Assembly: GCA_039199225.1 (NCBI GenBank)
Contig: JBCCSZ010000087.1
Location: forward strand, 1-25,135
Length of the DNA stretch: 25,135 bases
Direction: 5' to 3'
Origin: JBCCSZ01 sp039199225
GTDB lineage: Bacteria; Bacteroidota; Bacteroidia; Chitinophagales; Saprospiraceae
Shown here: positions 15,993-23,521 of the stretch, one piece after another
Layout: every line of letters begins with the position of its first letter
Position numbering within the stretch: the first letter of the stretch is position 1
Translations under genes and position numbers: made by a program
Notes under the pieces: generated by a model
Told to the model about the DNA's origin: nothing
Databases searched by the model: none
Seen by the model: only the letters and a program-made list of their open reading frames with translations

Positions 15993-16703
15993 TTATCCGG
16001 CCATAGAATGAAAAACATTTAGCACATCGTCGTCGTCTTCGATCATTTCCAGCAATTTGACCACATCAGCCTCTTCATCTGTACCTAAGCTCTTGGTTGT
16101 CGTAGGGATGCGCTCGAAGCCGGAGGCGACAATATCGATGCTTCTCTCCTCTAGGGCCGACTGGATGGCACCGAAATTTTCGAAAGCGCCATAGATCATA
16201 ATGTGTTCCTCTTCGGCAAATACTTCCTCCGCCCCAAAATCGATCAATTCCAATTCGAGTTCTTCTATATCGTGTTCTGCCTTATCGATTTTGAAGTGGC
16301 AGTTGTGTTCAAACATGAAGGAAACGGAGCCAGAGGTTCCGAGGCTGCCTTTGCATTTGTTGAAATAGCTCCGGATGTTGGCGACGGTGCGATTGTTGTT
16401 GTCCGAGGCCGTTTCTATGAGTATGGCGATGCCATGTGGTGCATACCCTTCGAACAGCACTTCTTTGAGATCGGCTGCATCCTTTGAAGAGGCTTTTTTG
16501 ATGGCCCGCTCGACATTGTCTTTGGGCATATTGGCATCTTTGGCGTTTTGGATGGCTGCACGCAACTTGGCATTGGTATCGGGGTCCGGTCCACCTTCCT
16601 TTACGGCAATGGCGATGGCTTTACCAATGCGTGTGAATGTCTTGGCCATTTTGGCCCAACGCTTAAATTTTCTCTCTTTGCGGAATTCAAATGCTCTTCC
16701 CAT
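15993..16703 (-). CDS. YebC/PmpR family protein
   Basis: A 236-aa cytoplasmic protein of the YebC/PmpR (TACO1-like) family. Members were first described as DNA-binding regulators, and more recent work ties some of them to relief of ribosome stalling; which applies here cannot be told from sequence. Family signatures are clear: MGRAFEFRKERKFKRWAKM at the start, FTRIGKAIAIAVKEGGPDPD, NAKDANMPKDNVERAIKKA, the EVLFEGYAPHGIAILIE strand, and DNNNRTVANIRSYFNK with GTSGSVSFMF. The C-terminus has the usual acidic ending (EMIEDDDDVLNVFHSM). The frame stays open 34 codons upstream to 16805, but the family start is MGRAFEFRK at 16703, so that ATG is used. It lies divergent from topB and convergent with the membrane-protein pair. 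Confidence 0.95.
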   Translation of the reverse strand: MGRAFEFRKERKFKRWAKMAKTFTRIGKAIAIAVKEGGPDPDTNAKLRAAIQNAKDANMPKDNVERAIKKASSKDAADLKEVLFEGYAPHGIAILIETASDNNNRTVANIRSYFNKCKGSLGTSGSVSFMFEHNCHFKIDKAEHDIEELELELIDFGAEEVFAEEEHIMIYGAFENFGAIQSALEERSIDIVASGFERIPTTTKSLGTDEEADVVKLLEMIEDDDDVLNVFHSMAG

Positions 16704-17144
16704 TATACTTTTTAATTCGAGCTGCGATTCCTGTCTAGCTGCCAAGCGAGTATTCAATGGGCGGTCGGCTGTAAAACCGAGGGTTTCTTTCAACCCTATT
16801 TCCAAATCCTTTCACTCCTTGCTCAGCTTAGAAAGATGGGATCGCAACTTGGGTTTTAAATTAAACTTTCAACAATCGGACTGCAAATTTAAGGGTTTTA
16901 GTGGAAAAGAGTAAGCAGCTCCTGCTCAGAATTTACAAAATTAGTGCCTGTTACAGCTGGAAAGAGCCACCTCAGAGAGGCTTGATCATCAGGATTTTAA
17001 ATATAGGATATACCGACAATCCACCAATAGGACAACAGCGTGAAAAAGGATGACCTCCACTGCGGCTGTGGTTCTCTCCAAAAAAGAAAACGACTTCGCC
17101 TCAAGAAGTGGATGGAGCAGGCAAATAATTCGTATTTTCCCCAC
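16704..17144. other. divergent yebC-topB intergenic region, no gene seen
   Basis: 441 nt without a convincing gene. On the minus strand TAAATTTG (plus 16884-16891) matches TAnnTTTG and could serve yebC, though the leader would be about 175 nt. That leader contains a 6-bp hairpin AGGGTT/AACCCT (16780-16797) and a smaller CGG/CCG stem next to it. No comparable promoter element is visible for topB. Open frames extending yebC or topB backwards into this region do not resemble either family. Confidence 0.5.
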
Positions 17145-19553
17145 ATGAAAGTATGCATAGCCGAAAAACCGAGCGTAGCCCGAGAGATTGCCGCCATCGT
17201 AGGTGCGCGCAGTCGCCAGGAAGGCTACATCGAAGGAAATGGTTATGCTGTGACCTGGACTTTCGGCCATTTTTGCATGCTCAAATCCCCCGATGACTAT
17301 CAGCCGCATTGGAAGAGATGGGACCTCAACAGCCTGCCGATGTTGCCGGAAAAATTTGAAACCAAGCTCATCTCCATCAAAGGTGTCAAAAAGCAGTTCG
17401 GGATCATCAAAAAGTTGTTGAAAAAAGCCAAATCAGTCATCAATTGTGGGGATGCAGGCCAGGAGGGAGAACTCATCCAACGGTGGGTTTTGCGCCAGGC
17501 AGGCTACAAAGGACCAGTGCAGCGACTTTGGATCTCTTCCCTAACACCCGAAGCCATTCGCGACGGCTTCCGCAACCTGCAGGATGCCTCGGCATTCGAT
17601 CGACTGTATTTTGCCGGAAGTTCTCGTGCCATTGGCGATTGGCTGCTGGGCATGAATGCGACTCGCTTGTACACCCTGAAATACGGAAGTGGCAAACAGG
17701 TGCTTTCCATTGGCCGGGTGCAAACGCCTACCCTGGCCATGCTGGTGGCGCGTCACAAGGAGATCGAAAACTTTGTGCCGGAGCCCTATTGGGAGCTGCA
17801 GACCATCTATCGGGAGGTGACTTTCAATTGTGAGAAAGGACGCTTCCTGAAAAAGGAGGACGGTTTGAAGTGGTTGCAGCATGTAACAGGCAAGCCCTTT
17901 GTTATTTTATCCTTTACCAAAAAGAAAGGTAAGGAATATCCGCCTCGCTTGTTTGATTTGACCAGCCTTCAAGTGCATTGCAACAAGCGTTTTGGCTACT
18001 CAGCAGAGCAAACATTGAAGCTAGTACAGCAATTGTACGAAAAAAAGATGGTGACCTATCCCAGGGTGGATACGACCTACCTACCCAGCGATGTATATCC
18101 CAAGGTATCAGGCATATTGAAGAAGCTGACCAACTACAGCCAGTTTACCCAGCCGCTTTTGGGCAAAACCATTCGAAAATCTGCCAAAGTTTTCAACGAT
18201 AAAAAGGTGACGGATCACCACGCGATCATTCCGACAGGTGTCCAGAAGAGTCTTCCTGCCAACGAACAAAATGTATATGATGCAATTACGCGCCGCTTCA
18301 TTGCCGCTTTTTATCCGGATTGCATTGTGTCGAATAATACCGTAATTGGGGAGGTCGATGGCCTTCGTTTCAAAGCAACTGGTAAGGAGATTCTCGACCC
18401 GGGCTGGCGCGTGTTGTTTCCGAAAGTAAAGTCCAAAAAGAATCCGCCGAAGGCAGGTCAAAAGGAGGAAGAAAAGATATTGCCCGAATTTGTTCAGGGC
18501 GAAAGCGGGCCGCATCAGCCCAAATTGGTGGACAAGATGACACAGCCACCCAAGCCATACACCGAAGCTACCTTGCTGCGCGCTATGGAGACGGCAGGAA
18601 AAAAAGTGGACGACGAAGAACTGCGCGACCTGATGAAGGCCAATGGCATCGGGCGTCCCAGTACCAGAGCTAACATTATCGAAACGCTCTTCAAAAGGCG
18701 CTATATTCGGCGTGTTAAAAAGCAAATACACCCCACAGAGACGGGCATTCAATTGATCGATACCATTCAAAATGATCTTTTGAAATCGGCAGAATTGACC
18801 GGGCAGTGGGAAAAGCAATTGCGGGAAATCGAGTCTGGCGCCCATACTGCCCAGCAATTTGTGGCGGATATGAAGCAGATGGTCAGCAAATTAGTAGAGG
18901 AGGTGCGTTTGTCCAAAGATGTGCGTCGGATTGCGACTGCTGCCAAAGGGTTTGCTGCTAAGAAGCGAAGCGCCAAAAAGCGATCCCCTGCTATTCCTCC
19001 TGCCAAAATACTGACGGAGCAACGCTGTCCAAAATGTCGGAAGGGACAATTGTTGAAAGGTAAGTCGGCCTATGGTTGCAGCCGGTGGAAGGAGGGCTGT
19101 AGCTTTCGATTGCCCTTTGAGTATGCTGGCAAAAAGATTCCGGAGCGCCAATTGCTTCGCCTTTTCAAGTATGGTGCAACGATACAGTTGAAGGGCTTCA
19201 AGCAGGATGGCCTTCCACAAGCTGGGGTACTGCGATTCGATGATGATTTTCAACTGGTGCTACAAAGTAAAGTGGCACCCAGTAGGAAGAAGTCAAAACC
19301 GGCGGGTGAAAAGTTGCGTCCCTCTACATCCCGTCAAACCAAAAAGGCGCCCGTCCGCAAGCAAGTACCCGACGAGTTGAAATGCCCGAAATGTGGCTTG
19401 GGGAAGATCGTCAAAGGCAAAACAGCCTATGGTTGTAGCTTTTGGCAAACGGGTTGTACTTTCCGCTATTCCTTTGAAGACATCCGCAAGCAAGCAGCCG
19501 GCCGGCCGCTGACCAAAGAGCTGGTCTGGCAATTACTGAATCAAAAAACCTAA
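17145..19553 (+). CDS. topB: DNA topoisomerase III (type IA)
   Basis: An 802-aa type IA topoisomerase that passes single strands through a transient break to decatenate DNA and relax negative supercoils. The Toprim domain starts with KVCIAEKPSVAREI (catalytic E7) and continues with NCGDAGQEGELIQRW (D103, E107). The catalytic tyrosine is Y305 in MVTYPRVDTTYLP. ANGIGRPSTRANIIETLFKR marks the conserved core near residue 500. Two C-terminal zinc-ribbon-like repeats follow at roughly 627-650 and 746-770, each CPKCxxG...GKxAYGCSxW...GC, separated by a Lys-rich linker. The frame is open to 17040, but the family begins at MKVCIAEKPS, so 17145 is the start. The dehydrogenase gene begins 11 nt after the stop, suggesting one transcript, though no functional link is evident. 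Confidence 0.94.
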   Translation: MKVCIAEKPSVAREIAAIVGARSRQEGYIEGNGYAVTWTFGHFCMLKSPDDYQPHWKRWDLNSLPMLPEKFETKLISIKGVKKQFGIIKKLLKKAKSVINCGDAGQEGELIQRWVLRQAGYKGPVQRLWISSLTPEAIRDGFRNLQDASAFDRLYFAGSSRAIGDWLLGMNATRLYTLKYGSGKQVLSIGRVQTPTLAMLVARHKEIENFVPEPYWELQTIYREVTFNCEKGRFLKKEDGLKWLQHVTGKPFVILSFTKKKGKEYPPRLFDLTSLQVHCNKRFGYSAEQTLKLVQQLYEKKMVTYPRVDTTYLPSDVYPKVSGILKKLTNYSQFTQPLLGKTIRKSAKVFNDKKVTDHHAIIPTGVQKSLPANEQNVYDAITRRFIAAFYPDCIVSNNTVIGEVDGLRFKATGKEILDPGWRVLFPKVKSKKNPPKAGQKEEEKILPEFVQGESGPHQPKLVDKMTQPPKPYTEATLLRAMETAGKKVDDEELRDLMKANGIGRPSTRANIIETLFKRRYIRRVKKQIHPTETGIQLIDTIQNDLLKSAELTGQWEKQLREIESGAHTAQQFVADMKQMVSKLVEEVRLSKDVRRIATAAKGFAAKKRSAKKRSPAIPPAKILTEQRCPKCRKGQLLKGKSAYGCSRWKEGCSFRLPFEYAGKKIPERQLLRLFKYGATIQLKGFKQDGLPQAGVLRFDDDFQLVLQSKVAPSRKKSKPAGEKLRPSTSRQTKKAPVRKQVPDELKCPKCGLGKIVKGKTAYGCSFWQTGCTFRYSFEDIRKQAAGRPLTKELVWQLLNQKT

Positions 19554-19564
19554 AATTTCCGCTG

Positions 19565-20506
19565 ATGAGTACTCCTAAAATTGTATTTCTCGATGCCAAA
19601 ACTGTAGGGGATATTCCTGAGTTGGAAGAATTGAAATCTTTGGGGGATGCCACCCTGTACGACTACACCGCTCCTGCCGAGGTAAACGAGCGCATATCAG
19701 ATGCGACCATCGTTTTGACCAACAAGGTGAAACTCGGAGCAGCGCAGATGTCGCAAGCTCCCAATTTGAAATTGATCTGCGTTACCGCTACAGGTACCAA
19801 CAATGTCGATCATGCAGCGGCGGCAAAACGGGGCATCGAAATAAAGAATGTTGCGGGCTATGCGGTAGAAACCGTGGCACAGCATACTTTCGCAGTCCTA
19901 TTGCATTTGCTCCACCAGATTCGTTTTTACGACGATCATGTCAAGTCGGGTGATTACAGTCGAGGGGGATCGTTCACTAATTTGGATCGACCCTTTGTGG
20001 AGCTGCACGCCAAGCGTATGGGCATCATTGGTTTGGGCAATATCGGGCGAGCCGTTGCGCGCATTGCGAAGGCAGGCTTTGGAATGGAGGTGGTTTATTA
20101 CTCGACCTCTGGGAAGAATGTTCAGCCTGACTATGAGCAATTATCTTTGGAGGAGTTGTTACAGACTTCCGATGTGGTTTCCATCCATGCCGGATTGAAC
20201 GAGCGTACAATGGCTCTGATTGGTCGAAAACAATTGACTTTGATGCGATCGGATGCTATCTTGATCAATATGGGCAGAGGTGGAATTGTGGTGGAAAAAG
20301 ACCTGGCGGAAGCCATCGACGAGGAGCAGCTTGGTGGAGCTTGTATCGATGTGTTTGAAGACGAGCCTTTTGATTTGGATCATCCGTATCTGAAAGTGCA
20401 GCGGAAGGATCGTTTGGTGTTGACGCCGCATATTGCGTGGGCAGCGGTGGAGGCACGGCGGCGGTTGATGAGGGAGGTTTTGAGGGGGGTGAGAGGGGAG
20501 CGGTGA
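19565..20506 (+). CDS. NAD-dependent D-2-hydroxyacid dehydrogenase
   Basis: A 313-aa cytoplasmic oxidoreductase that interconverts a D-2-hydroxyacid and its 2-keto acid. The Rossmann motif GLGNIGR lies at 156-162. The catalytic arginine is R238 in NMGRGG, the glutamate E267 in DVFEDEP, and the histidine H289 in LTPHIAW. NVAGYAVETVAQHTFAVLL (95-113) is the hydroxyacid-dehydrogenase version of the substrate-loop helix and, with TATGTNNVD, is closest to glycerate dehydrogenase/hydroxypyruvate reductase proteins. The substrate is therefore probably hydroxypyruvate or glyoxylate, but this is not certain. The gene starts 11 nt after topB. Its last 15 codons are unusually G-rich (LMREVLRGVRGER) and run into an octamer repeat three bases after the stop, so the C-terminus may have been altered by repeat growth. 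Confidence 0.9.
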   Translation: MSTPKIVFLDAKTVGDIPELEELKSLGDATLYDYTAPAEVNERISDATIVLTNKVKLGAAQMSQAPNLKLICVTATGTNNVDHAAAAKRGIEIKNVAGYAVETVAQHTFAVLLHLLHQIRFYDDHVKSGDYSRGGSFTNLDRPFVELHAKRMGIIGLGNIGRAVARIAKAGFGMEVVYYSTSGKNVQPDYEQLSLEELLQTSDVVSIHAGLNERTMALIGRKQLTLMRSDAILINMGRGGIVVEKDLAEAIDEEQLGGACIDVFEDEPFDLDHPYLKVQRKDRLVLTPHIAWAAVEARRRLMREVLRGVRGER

Positions 20507-20508
20507 GC

Positions 20509-20548
20509 GGTGATTTGGTGGTTTGGTGATTTAGCGATTTGGTGGTTT
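20509..20548 (+). repeat. five-unit octamer tandem repeat, consensus GGTGRTTT
   Basis: Consecutive 8-mers are GGTGATTT, GGTGGTTT, GGTGATTT, AGCGATTT and GGTGGTTT, in perfect register. The array starts just after the dehydrogenase stop codon (20504-20506). G-rich runs flank it on both sides (20472-20498 and 20556-20568). The rest of the gap up to 20644 holds only a short A-rich leader for the next gene. Confidence 0.8.
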
Positions 20549-20644
20549 TGTGAGTGGGGGAAGAGGGGACTTGGACTGGTGGATTTGTTTGTGGGTGCTT
20601 GCTTTTTTGGGGAAGAATTTTATTTAGAAAAACAAAAAATAGTT

Positions 20645-21028
20645 ATGAAAAACGAATTGCTTGATGATGATTTTTCTTTTAAGTCGATCAATAGTAGGGA
20701 CGACATTAAGAGGGCTTTGAGAGGGATCGGGATTGATTCTTTTTATGAGCATAAGAATGGAAGCATTATTGTGGAGGATGGCGATGCGGTGAAGTTGGCG
20801 ATTTATTATGAAGATGGTTTGGTGCGTCTTAAGCCTAAGTTTCCAACCATTGGGAATTCTCTTCAGATATTAGCTTCTGCGATTTTATTGGGGATTTTTC
20901 TTTTTATTATCCCGGTGCCTTTTCCTTTGCAATGGGTTATTGCTATTGTAGGAGGGCAGTTGATTTCCTATATGGTACACATGCCGAAGACGAAGCGATT
21001 GCAGGAGCGCATAGAGCGTTTTCTTTAG
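20645..21028 (+). CDS. small membrane protein, 127 aa
   Basis: No family recognised. The first 70 residues are soluble and mixed in charge (MKNELLDDDFSFKSINSRDD, then a beta-rich stretch GSIIVEDGDAVKLAIYYEDGLVRL). Two hydrophobic segments follow at about 73-90 (LQILASAILLGIFLFIIPV) and 93-111 (PLQWVIAIVGGQLISYMV), with a basic tail (KTKRLQERIERFL). The frame is open to 20510, but those upstream codons translate the octamer repeat (WWFGDLAIWWF) and are not protein-like. The ATG at 20645 follows a typical A-rich leader (TTAGAAAAACAAAAAATAGTT), so it is chosen. The gene stands alone between a repeat and a secreted-protein gene. Function unknown. Confidence 0.65.
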   Translation: MKNELLDDDFSFKSINSRDDIKRALRGIGIDSFYEHKNGSIIVEDGDAVKLAIYYEDGLVRLKPKFPTIGNSLQILASAILLGIFLFIIPVPFPLQWVIAIVGGQLISYMVHMPKTKRLQERIERFL

Positions 21029-21083
21029 TGAGCAATTGAGTTGTGATTTTCGCCTGATTTTTGAGGAGGTGTTTAGAAGAAGG

Positions 21084-21115
21084 TCTATTGGGTATAGTAC
21101 TTGCCGTCCAATAGA
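21084..21115. repeat. 8-bp perfect inverted repeat after the small membrane-protein gene
   Basis: TCTATTGG (21084-21091) and CCAATAGA (21108-21115) enclose 16 nt. AT-rich sequence ending in TATTTTTC follows on the plus strand. It may terminate the 20645-21028 gene, but there is no T-run directly after the stem. Confidence 0.4.
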
Positions 21116-21165
21116 ATAATAAAATATTTTTCGGTCATTTCTGTAAAAAACTAACAAAAAATATA

Positions 21166-22203
21166 ATGAAGCAATTATTAACTTTTTTGATCCTGATTTT
21201 ATTGGTCTGCCCTCTGAGTGCGCAATATGGTAGCGTGCCATTTGAAAAGCTGGCGGAGTTGGAAAAAACCAAAACCTATGTTGTATTGACGAAGAGCGAT
21301 ACTCTTTACAATTTTTATGTACGAGATGCTTTCGAGAGGTATTGGACTTTTAACGATTATGAGTTTATCGATTATGAGAAGTATATGACTTTATCGAGTG
21401 ATAGTCGCCTTTCTTTTTTCCTAGTTTTGGACTACAGCGGCACCCATGAAAGATTTGATAAAAAGACAGGTCCTACTTTTTATTCTGATGGAATACCAAA
21501 GGAAGAAGAGGAAGTGGCTGTACGTTCTAAGAGACCTACTCGTACGACCTCAGCAAAAAAAGTGCAGCTATCGCCTGCGGAATTGGATTCACTGAACAAG
21601 CTTCCAGGTCTATTCCTGGGTATAAAATACGGGACCAACTACGTTCGGGAAATGCCCACTTACAAAAAGCAGTATACTGCCTATTCCACTCTGGCAGGTA
21701 CGACCATTATTCATACGCCAAAAATGTATTTGATTGTTCAGTTGTTTCAGAATACGATGCGGTTGATCAAGGATCGCAAATTGAAAAAAATATCATATGG
21801 AAAAGATGCTCGTAAAAACTATCCAGACAAAATTAATTTAGAGGGTAAGAAAATCATCTTTTTCAAGGGAGATGTAGCGTTGCGTAAAGCCGGGCTGGGA
21901 GGTACCGTGGGATATAAAAAGACATTGAAGTTTTTGGATGGAAAAAATTACGCAGAATATCTGGACTGTCCAGTGGAGGTTGTCAATGAGGAGGAACTAC
22001 TGGCAAGTTTGAATGAGGAGGATGAAAATAATTTGTATTACCATTACTATGATAATGGCGCCTACACAGTGACTTTTCTCCTAAATTACAAGGGAGAGGT
22101 TGTTTATATGCGGAAGATTAGTTCTGTGAATGTAGGGCATTTTGGAACAACCTTGCGATGGAGAAAGGTACTTCAAGCCCTAAACAAAGGCAACAAAAGC
22201 TAG
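21166..22203 (+). CDS. secreted protein of unknown function, 345 aa
   Basis: The N-terminus is a clear Sec signal peptide (MKQLLTFLILILLVCPLSAQ) with a probable cleavage SA|Q after residue 19, so the product is periplasmic or outer-membrane associated. There is no lipobox and no T9SS sorting domain. I recognise no family. The mature part is rich in Tyr, Lys and Glu. It contains a low-complexity charged linker around 110-135 (KEEEEVAVRSKRPTRTTSAK) that separates two halves. The C-terminal half is beta-rich and ends with YTVTFLLNYKGEVVYMRKIS and a basic tail. Codon use and composition resemble the neighbours. An A-rich leader precedes the ATG. No clear terminator follows; the TTAAC array for the next gene lies in the gap. 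Confidence 0.75.
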   Translation: MKQLLTFLILILLVCPLSAQYGSVPFEKLAELEKTKTYVVLTKSDTLYNFYVRDAFERYWTFNDYEFIDYEKYMTLSSDSRLSFFLVLDYSGTHERFDKKTGPTFYSDGIPKEEEEVAVRSKRPTRTTSAKKVQLSPAELDSLNKLPGLFLGIKYGTNYVREMPTYKKQYTAYSTLAGTTIIHTPKMYLIVQLFQNTMRLIKDRKLKKISYGKDARKNYPDKINLEGKKIIFFKGDVALRKAGLGGTVGYKKTLKFLDGKNYAEYLDCPVEVVNEEELLASLNEEDENNLYYHYYDNGAYTVTFLLNYKGEVVYMRKISSVNVGHFGTTLRWRKVLQALNKGNKS

Positions 22204-22248
22204 ATTCTGGCTTTCCGGCCTTTCTGCGTCTGTGATCTTTCAATATCC

Positions 22249-22273
22249 TTAACAAGCCTTAACAGTCTTTAAC
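22249..22273 (+). promoter_or_regulatory. three TTAAC boxes at exact 10-bp spacing
   Basis: TTAAC occurs at 22249, 22259 and 22269, each preceded by C, CC or CT, so the period is one helical turn. The array ends 12 nt before a perfect TAnnTTTG element. The phasing and position suggest a binding site for an oligomeric activator of the lipoprotein gene. Confidence 0.5.
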
Positions 22274-22285
22274 GCGCTTGCATGA

Positions 22286-22293
22286 TACGTTTG
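22286..22293 (+). promoter_or_regulatory. candidate -7 element for the lipoprotein gene
   Basis: TACGTTTG matches TAnnTTTG exactly. The start site would be near 22300, giving a leader of about 40 nt before the ATG at 22340. No TTG box is seen; the TTAAC boxes occupy the -33 region. Confidence 0.5.
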
Positions 22294-22339
22294 ATTTTAA
22301 ATGGTTGTATTTTGAAAGAGATCAAAACGCCAACCAGCT

Positions 22340-23518
22340 ATGAAATATCAAATCTGCATTGTACTAGCCTGTTTACTAGTCGGATGTGCCAGTCCGATGA
22401 AACTACTTGAAAAAGGGAATTACGAAAAAGCCTTTGACATCAGCGCCAAACGTCTGAAGAAAGGGAAAATTAAAAGCGAACACTTGGCGGCGCTGGAATG
22501 GGGCTTTGCCGAGTTGAACCAGCGAGACCTCCGGAAAATCGCCGACCTGCGTCAAAGTGGTCAGGCGACCATCTGGCCTGGTATTTTTCGGACAGCGAGT
22601 ACCTTGGCCGAGCGACAGGCGAAAATCCGGCCGGTGCTGAATCGGTTGGAGGAAGAAGGGTTTTCGCCAGGGATCAAGTTGTATCCCATTGAACCGGTTT
22701 TGGAAGAGGCGCGCGACAAGTCGGCTTTGCTGTTTTACGCTCGTGCGCAAGAGCAGATACCTGCTGCCCGCAGCGGTGATCGCTTTGCAGCCCGAGAAGC
22801 CTACGATCTGTTGCGCCGTTGTCAGGAATACCGACCAGGCTTCCGAGATGCTGGTCAGTTGGAGCCGGAAATGTACGAATTGGGAACAACCAATATACAA
22901 ATAGTTGCCATGCCCGGGATGCTGGATGCTTGGGATGCCGACTGGATATATGCCCGCCTGTTTCAGGACCAATTGTTTCCCGTTCGGGAAGGTTGGCAAC
23001 TTTGGCACTTAAATCAACTACGAGAAGGAGAGGCCGATATGTTTTTCGAGATTGTAGTCGATCAGGCTGTTGTAGGGCCAAATCAGGAGACCTCAGAGAG
23101 CTGCACCAATCAAAAGGAAATCGTTGTAGATTATGAGATCAGGGAGGAGTGGAGCGAGGAGGACTCTGCCTATGTGGAGGTAAAATACGAGATATTGGAA
23201 ACGGTTAGCTTCACGGTTGTGACCTATGAGCAGTCGAAGAATGCACATGTAGGCTTCCAGTTGCGTTTGGTTGATGCTCGCAGTGGCTATGAGCTGCGGA
23301 AGCAGCGATTGGATGGGCGGAACTGTTGGACGAATTCGTTTACAGAAGCTTGGGGCGACCGTCGGGCAGAGAGCTTATCGTGCTGTGCGTCGCTGGGTGG
23401 TCCAGAAAATTATCCGTCGAATGAATGGGTGATGACGAGGGCGGTGGATCAGGCAGGGAGGAGGTTTGGTAGGGCATTGCGCAAGATGCAACGATCGGAT
23501 GCTTTGGCGAATCGCTAG
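22340..23518 (+). CDS. lipoprotein with N-terminal TPR-like region, 392 aa
   Basis: The signal peptide ends in a lipobox, LVGC, with the lipidated cysteine at residue 16, so the protein is anchored in a membrane facing the periplasm, or on the surface. Residues 20-165 are helical and TPR-like, beginning MKLLEKGNYEKAFDISAKRLKKGK and including REAYDLLRRCQEYRPGFRDA. A beta-rich second half follows (about 175-340), with acidic stretches such as REEWSEEDSAYVEVKYEI. The C-terminus has a Cys pair (SCCAS) and a helix (AGRRFGRALRKMQ). I recognise the general design, a Bacteroidota TPR lipoprotein, but no named family. The stop lies 3 nt from the stop of the convergent helical-repeat gene. Expression is probably driven by the TAnnTTTG element with the phased TTAAC boxes just upstream. 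Confidence 0.78.
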   Translation: MKYQICIVLACLLVGCASPMKLLEKGNYEKAFDISAKRLKKGKIKSEHLAALEWGFAELNQRDLRKIADLRQSGQATIWPGIFRTASTLAERQAKIRPVLNRLEEEGFSPGIKLYPIEPVLEEARDKSALLFYARAQEQIPAARSGDRFAAREAYDLLRRCQEYRPGFRDAGQLEPEMYELGTTNIQIVAMPGMLDAWDADWIYARLFQDQLFPVREGWQLWHLNQLREGEADMFFEIVVDQAVVGPNQETSESCTNQKEIVVDYEIREEWSEEDSAYVEVKYEILETVSFTVVTYEQSKNAHVGFQLRLVDARSGYELRKQRLDGRNCWTNSFTEAWGDRRAESLSCCASLGGPENYPSNEWVMTRAVDQAGRRFGRALRKMQRSDALANR

Positions 23519-23521
23519 GGT

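Noticed and set aside
16375..16914. 179-codon open frame antisense to yebC
   Set aside because: Overlaps the highly conserved part of yebC and has no start context or similarity of its own.
17040..17144. Upstream 35-codon extension of topB
   Set aside because: Type IA topoisomerases begin directly at the Toprim strand (MKVCIAEKPS); the extra residues are basic and unlike the family.
18108..18857. 249-codon open frame antisense to topB
   Set aside because: It lies wholly within a well-supported topB coding region on the other strand, shows no domain, and is explained by codon bias of the sense gene.
22403..23008. 201-codon open frame antisense to the lipoprotein gene
   Set aside because: Shadow of the sense gene; no recognisable motif, signal peptide or leader.
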